Source: Pseudomonadota bacterium (lineage in GTDB: Bacteria; Pseudomonadota; Alphaproteobacteria; Rhizobiales; Xanthobacteraceae). Taken from it: DNA of 8,779 nucleotides. Positions 6,282 to 8,779 of this stretch are shown here, piece by piece (within the stretch, counting starts at the first letter, position 1; each line of letters opens with the position of its first letter). The stretch is from assembly GCA_023433965.1 (NCBI GenBank), contig JAEYTQ010000804.1, positions 1-8,779 of the forward strand, in the 5' to 3' direction. The position numbers and the translations under genes are program-made. The notes under the pieces are model-generated. The model did no database searches. It was not told the DNA's origin and saw nothing but the letters and a program-made list of their open reading frames with translations.

Positions 6282-7015
6282 CGCGTTTCCACCCATCTGA
6301 CAAGTTCGTTGAAGGTCATGGCGATCGCGGCAACCATCACGACGCCGGCGAGGAGCTGCTTCATCTGGAAATTCTCGCCCCAGATCGCGATCTGGTGGCC
6401 GATCCCGTCGCGCGAGGCGTACATCTCGGCGAGGATCACGCCGGTCAGATTGAAGATCATGGAGATCCGCAGCGCCTCCAGCAGCACCGGCAGCATGCTC
6501 GGCAGGTAGACGCGAAACGCGGTCTGCATCGGCGTGGCGCCATAGGAGCGCGCCACCGTCAGATGCTCGACCTTGACGGACTCCACCGCCGTCGTGGTCG
6601 ACATGATCACGATGAAGATCGTGGAGAAGAAGCCGAAGCCGACCTTCTGGGCAAAGCCGACGCCGAACACCAGGATGAACATCGGCAGGAAGATCGATTT
6701 CGGGATGCTGAAGGCGAAGAACAGCAGGGGCTTCGCAACATCGGCAAAGTAGCGGTTCTCCGCGACGAGAAAGCCGATCAGGGCCCCGACCGGCACGGCG
6801 AGCGCGAACGCGGTCAGAACCTCGGTCGCCGTCACCATCAGGTCCTTCTGCACGGCCGCGCGTTGCAGGAGATCGCCGAGCGTCACGAACGTGTCGGACG
6901 CCGACGGCAGCAGGCGCGGATTGACGATGCCGGTGCGCGACAGCATTTCCCACAGCGCCAGGACCGCGACGATGATCGCGATCCGCGCCAGGTTGATGGC
7001 GAGCTTGCCCTGCAT
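6260..7015 (-). CDS. ABC transporter permease 1, NitT/TauT family
   Basis: The inner-membrane subunit of 251 residues starts with a hydrophobic helix (10-25) and LWEMLSRTGIVNPRLLPS, the hallmark opening of SsuC/TauC-type permeases. Further helices are predicted near 64-84, 98-118, 125-142, 185-200 and 219-237. The EAA loop is at 154-176 (VARSYGATPMQTAFRVYLP). Its ATG lies 4 bp after the TAG stop of the substrate-binding protein; no strong Shine-Dalgarno is visible, so re-initiation after the upstream gene is likely. The 3' end overlaps the ATPase start by 22 bp. With permease 2 it gives the operon two distinct membrane subunits. Confidence 0.92.
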   Translation of the reverse strand: MQGKLAINLARIAIIVAVLALWEMLSRTGIVNPRLLPSASDTFVTLGDLLQRAAVQKDLMVTATEVLTAFALAVPVGALIGFLVAENRYFADVAKPLLFFAFSIPKSIFLPMFILVFGVGFAQKVGFGFFSTIFIVIMSTTTAVESVKVEHLTVARSYGATPMQTAFRVYLPSMLPVLLEALRISMIFNLTGVILAEMYASRDGIGHQIAIWGENFQMKQLLAGVVMVAAIAMTFNELVRWVETRCSHWRT

Positions 7016-7019
7016 GTCG

Positions 7020-7982
7020 CTACTTGGTCGGGACGGGCTTGAACCTGGTCGAGATCACCTCCTCGGCCGGCACGATGTCCTTGAGCCCGCCGAGCTTGGC
7101 GAGGTCGAGCGAGAGCTGGACGGCCGCACTCACATTGGCCGCGCCCATGTCGCCACTGGTCTCGAGCTTCATGATGGTGTTGTCGTATTCGAGGCCCGCG
7201 ATCTCCGGCGGCATCTCGTAGAGCTCGGCGATCAGCTTGACGGTGACGTCGCGATTGGCGCGCATGAACGCGACCGCGCCGTAGAGGGCGTTGACCGCCT
7301 TCTGCACCAGCTCGGGCTTGGCCTCGGCGAACTTGTCGAGCACGATCCAGCCGGCGGTGAGGTTCGGCGGAACCGCAGTCGCGTAATCGAGGATGGTCTT
7401 GGCTTCGCCGGATTTCGAGATCTGGAAGCTCAGCGGCGAATAGACCACGGCGGCGTCGACATTGCCGGCGAGCAGGTTCGGTACCAGGCCGCCGCCGCCG
7501 ACGGGCACGCGCGTGAAGTCGATCTTCTTGTCCTGGATGGTCCACAGCGCGAGCAGGTCCGAGCCCGAGCCGGCCGCGGTGATCGCCACTTTCTTGCCGT
7601 TGAGGTCCTTGACTTGAAGCGTCGATTTGGCCGGCACCATCAGCTGCCAGCCGAAATTGCCCATGGCGGCGTTGGCGACGATGCGCGACATCACGCCCTT
7701 CTTGCGTCCGGCGGAGACCAGCGACGGCGGGTCGAGGATGATGTCGGCGGCGCCCGCAGCCATCCCTTCGAACGTCTCCGCGCCGCTGCGATAGATCGTC
7801 AGCTCGGCCTTGATGCCTTCTTTCTCGAACAGCTTCTGGCGCACCGCCGTTTCGGCGATCGTCGTCGGCCAGTAGGTTTTCGTGGGCAGGCCGACGCGAA
7901 TGGTTTCGGCGGCGTTCGCAGGGCCAGTGAGAATGGCGGCGGCGACGAGCGACATGAATGCGTGACGACGATTGATCTTCAT
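7020..7982 (-). CDS. Periplasmic substrate-binding protein, NitT/TauT (NMT1/SsuA-like)
   Basis: The 320-residue protein captures the ligand in the periplasm for the importer encoded downstream. Residues 1-24 are a Sec signal peptide (MKINRRHAF, hydrophobic LVAAAIL, cleavage after ANA); there is no lipobox cysteine, so it is soluble. The mature protein has the type II two-lobe pattern: RVGLPTKTYWPTTIAE at the start, the first-lobe GAADIILDPPSLVSAGRK segment, the second-lobe KDLNGKKVAITAAGSGSD and the NVDAAVVYSPLS hinge-side segment, as in SsuA/TauA/NMT1 proteins. The start ATG 7982 has GGGAGG at 7988-7993, 5 bases away. It is the first gene of the transport operon and is preceded by the GntR regulator 47 bp upstream. 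Related proteins bind sulfonates, taurine, nitrate, pyrimidines or aromatic acids; the ligand here is unknown. Confidence 0.9.
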   Translation of the reverse strand: MKINRRHAFMSLVAAAILTGPANAAETIRVGLPTKTYWPTTIAETAVRQKLFEKEGIKAELTIYRSGAETFEGMAAGAADIILDPPSLVSAGRKKGVMSRIVANAAMGNFGWQLMVPAKSTLQVKDLNGKKVAITAAGSGSDLLALWTIQDKKIDFTRVPVGGGGLVPNLLAGNVDAAVVYSPLSFQISKSGEAKTILDYATAVPPNLTAGWIVLDKFAEAKPELVQKAVNALYGAVAFMRANRDVTVKLIAELYEMPPEIAGLEYDNTIMKLETSGDMGAANVSAAVQLSLDLAKLGGLKDIVPAEEVISTRFKPVPTK

Positions 7983-8006
7983 TGCTTCCTCCCGGTTTGT
8001 CTTTTC

Positions 8007-8019
8007 TTGTGCTGATTTT
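8007..8019. promoter_or_regulatory. TTGT-N5-TTTT element, possible GntR operator
   Basis: Plus strand TTGTGCTGATTTT fits the TTGT-N5-TTTT core that I recall being reported for E. coli CsiR, an FCD-type GntR repressor resembling the adjacent gene product. The 47-bp gap is much more AT-rich than its surroundings and shows three TTGT units at 7997, 8007 and 8018, about one helical turn apart. Position between regulator and operon is right for an operator. No convincing -35/-10 pair was found beside it. Confidence 0.3.
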
Positions 8020-8029
8020 GTAGGAATCG

Positions 8030-8758
8030 TCAGGTCGTGCGGCTCACCTCCGCAATGCGCGAGGCGGCGAGCTCGACGAAGTCCCTGGTGATGCCGAAAT
8101 GCGTCGACAGGGCGCGAACGGCCGCATCGGCGTCGCGCTCCACCACGGCAGCGACGATCGCCTCATGCTCGGCCTCGACGTCTCGCGGCTTGCCGCCGAG
8201 TTCGCGACGGATCGACAGGCGCCGATATCTCTCGCTCTGCTCGTGCAGCACGTCGCGAAAGCCGAGCAGCCATGGCGAGCCGCAGGCGTTGACCAGTGCG
8301 CGGTGGAAAATGCGGTGGCGGACCACCCATTCCTCGTAATGCACGGTCGGATCGTCCGGGTAGTGATAGGGGACGGCCTTCAGATCCGCCCAGGTCGATT
8401 TTACAGAGGCGAGCCAGGCATCGTCGCCCCGCTCGATCGAGCGGCGCAGCGCGAGGCCCTCGATGTCGATTCGGGTCTGGGTCACGTCGGCGAGGTCGGC
8501 GAGCGACACCGGGCTGACGCGGAAGCCGCGCTGGTCCGACGCCTGCACGAGGCCGTCGGCGACGAGGCGCGACAGCGCCTCGCGTACCGCCGCAAGGCTC
8601 ACCGAGAACTGCTTGGCGAGGCCGGCGATATGCAGCTTTTGACCCGGTAGCAGCCGCGTCGCCAGGATATCGGCGCGCAGCCGCTCGTGCAGCGCCGACG
8701 TCAGGCTGCGCGGACCGTCACCGGGACTTCCCGACATGTCGAACTGGAGCGGACCCAT
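8030..8758 (-). CDS. GntR-family transcriptional regulator, FadR/FCD subfamily (CsiR-like)
   Basis: The 242-residue regulator has an N-terminal winged helix-turn-helix (~18-83; LHERLRADILATRLLPGQKL, then VSLAAVREALSRLVADGLV and the QRGFRVSPVS wing) and a C-terminal all-helical FCD ligand-binding domain (~90-228). Histidines at 152, 198 and 220 match the FCD metal site; where most family members have Asp four residues before the first, this protein has H148 (RHRIFH), as in CsiR-like members. It likely senses a small carboxylate or a pathway intermediate and controls the downstream operon, with which it is codirectional, and possibly its own gene. ATG 8758 and ATG 8737 are both possible; neither has a clear Shine-Dalgarno. 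The frame remains open to the window edge, so the true start could lie slightly outside. Its promoter is not in the window. Confidence 0.85.
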   Translation of the reverse strand: MGPLQFDMSGSPGDGPRSLTSALHERLRADILATRLLPGQKLHIAGLAKQFSVSLAAVREALSRLVADGLVQASDQRGFRVSPVSLADLADVTQTRIDIEGLALRRSIERGDDAWLASVKSTWADLKAVPYHYPDDPTVHYEEWVVRHRIFHRALVNACGSPWLLGFRDVLHEQSERYRRLSIRRELGGKPRDVEAEHEAIVAAVVERDADAAVRALSTHFGITRDFVELAASRIAEVSRTT

Positions 8759-8779
8759 CGCGCGAATGATTGCAGCGCC

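Noticed and set aside
5475..6953. Long 492-codon version of the ATPase gene
   Set aside because: The first ~220 codons run through permease 1 in the wrong frame; the ABC domain begins after the ATG at 6281, which has a ribosome-binding site.
4814..7042. Several long plus-strand open frames opposite the transporter genes
   Set aside because: Their His/Asp/Arg-rich translations mirror the complement of membrane-protein codons, and none has a domain or ribosome-binding site.
1..8779. Mobile elements, CRISPR arrays, tRNAs, phage or toxin-antitoxin genes
   Set aside because: No spaced direct repeats, transposase motifs, terminal inverted repeats or tRNA-like cloverleafs were seen; composition is even across the window.

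Overview
The window is GC-rich DNA with alphaproteobacterial character. The LysM/Ig-like envelope protein, the Spy/CpxP-like periplasmic protein with its W-x-x-PDG-x-YGW block, and the NitT/TauT transport operon together look like Bradyrhizobium or a close relative in the Hyphomicrobiales. That placement is an inference from protein style and composition; there is no rRNA or other marker in the window. It is almost fully coding (ten genes, no gap above 130 bp), with no tRNA, CRISPR array, insertion sequence or phage gene.

Left part, plus strand (1-2002): the C-terminal part of a secreted or envelope protein ending in a LysM peptidoglycan-binding domain, then a 124-bp gap, then a roughly 435-residue exported protein with two LTXXQ-like helical modules (Spy/CpxP periplasmic chaperone family). 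The gap holds a candidate general-stress (EcfG-type) promoter and an inverted repeat that overlaps the Shine-Dalgarno of the second gene.

Right part, minus strand (8758 down to 2035): an eight-gene, tightly packed cluster read in the order GntR/FCD regulator, periplasmic substrate-binding protein, permease 1, ATPase, permease 2, polysaccharide-deacetylase-like (NodB/CE4) enzyme, fumarylacetoacetate-hydrolase-family enzyme, and a short MetE-C-like zinc methyltransferase. Junctions from the binding protein onward run from a 22-bp overlap to a 37-bp gap, so these seven genes very probably form one operon. The regulator sits upstream in the same direction, 47 bp from the binding protein, and that gap carries a TTGT-N5-TTTT element like the box described for E. 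coli CsiR.

Taken together, the minus-strand genes look like a self-contained import-and-catabolism unit: a NitT/TauT-type ABC importer with two different permeases brings in a small, probably anionic or heterocyclic organic compound. Three cytoplasmic enzymes (a metal-dependent C-N hydrolase fold, a C-C hydrolase/isomerase fold, and a zinc thiol-alkyl-transfer fold) then process it. The substrate cannot be read from the sequence. The two genomic halves converge at 2002/2035 with a 32-bp spacer.
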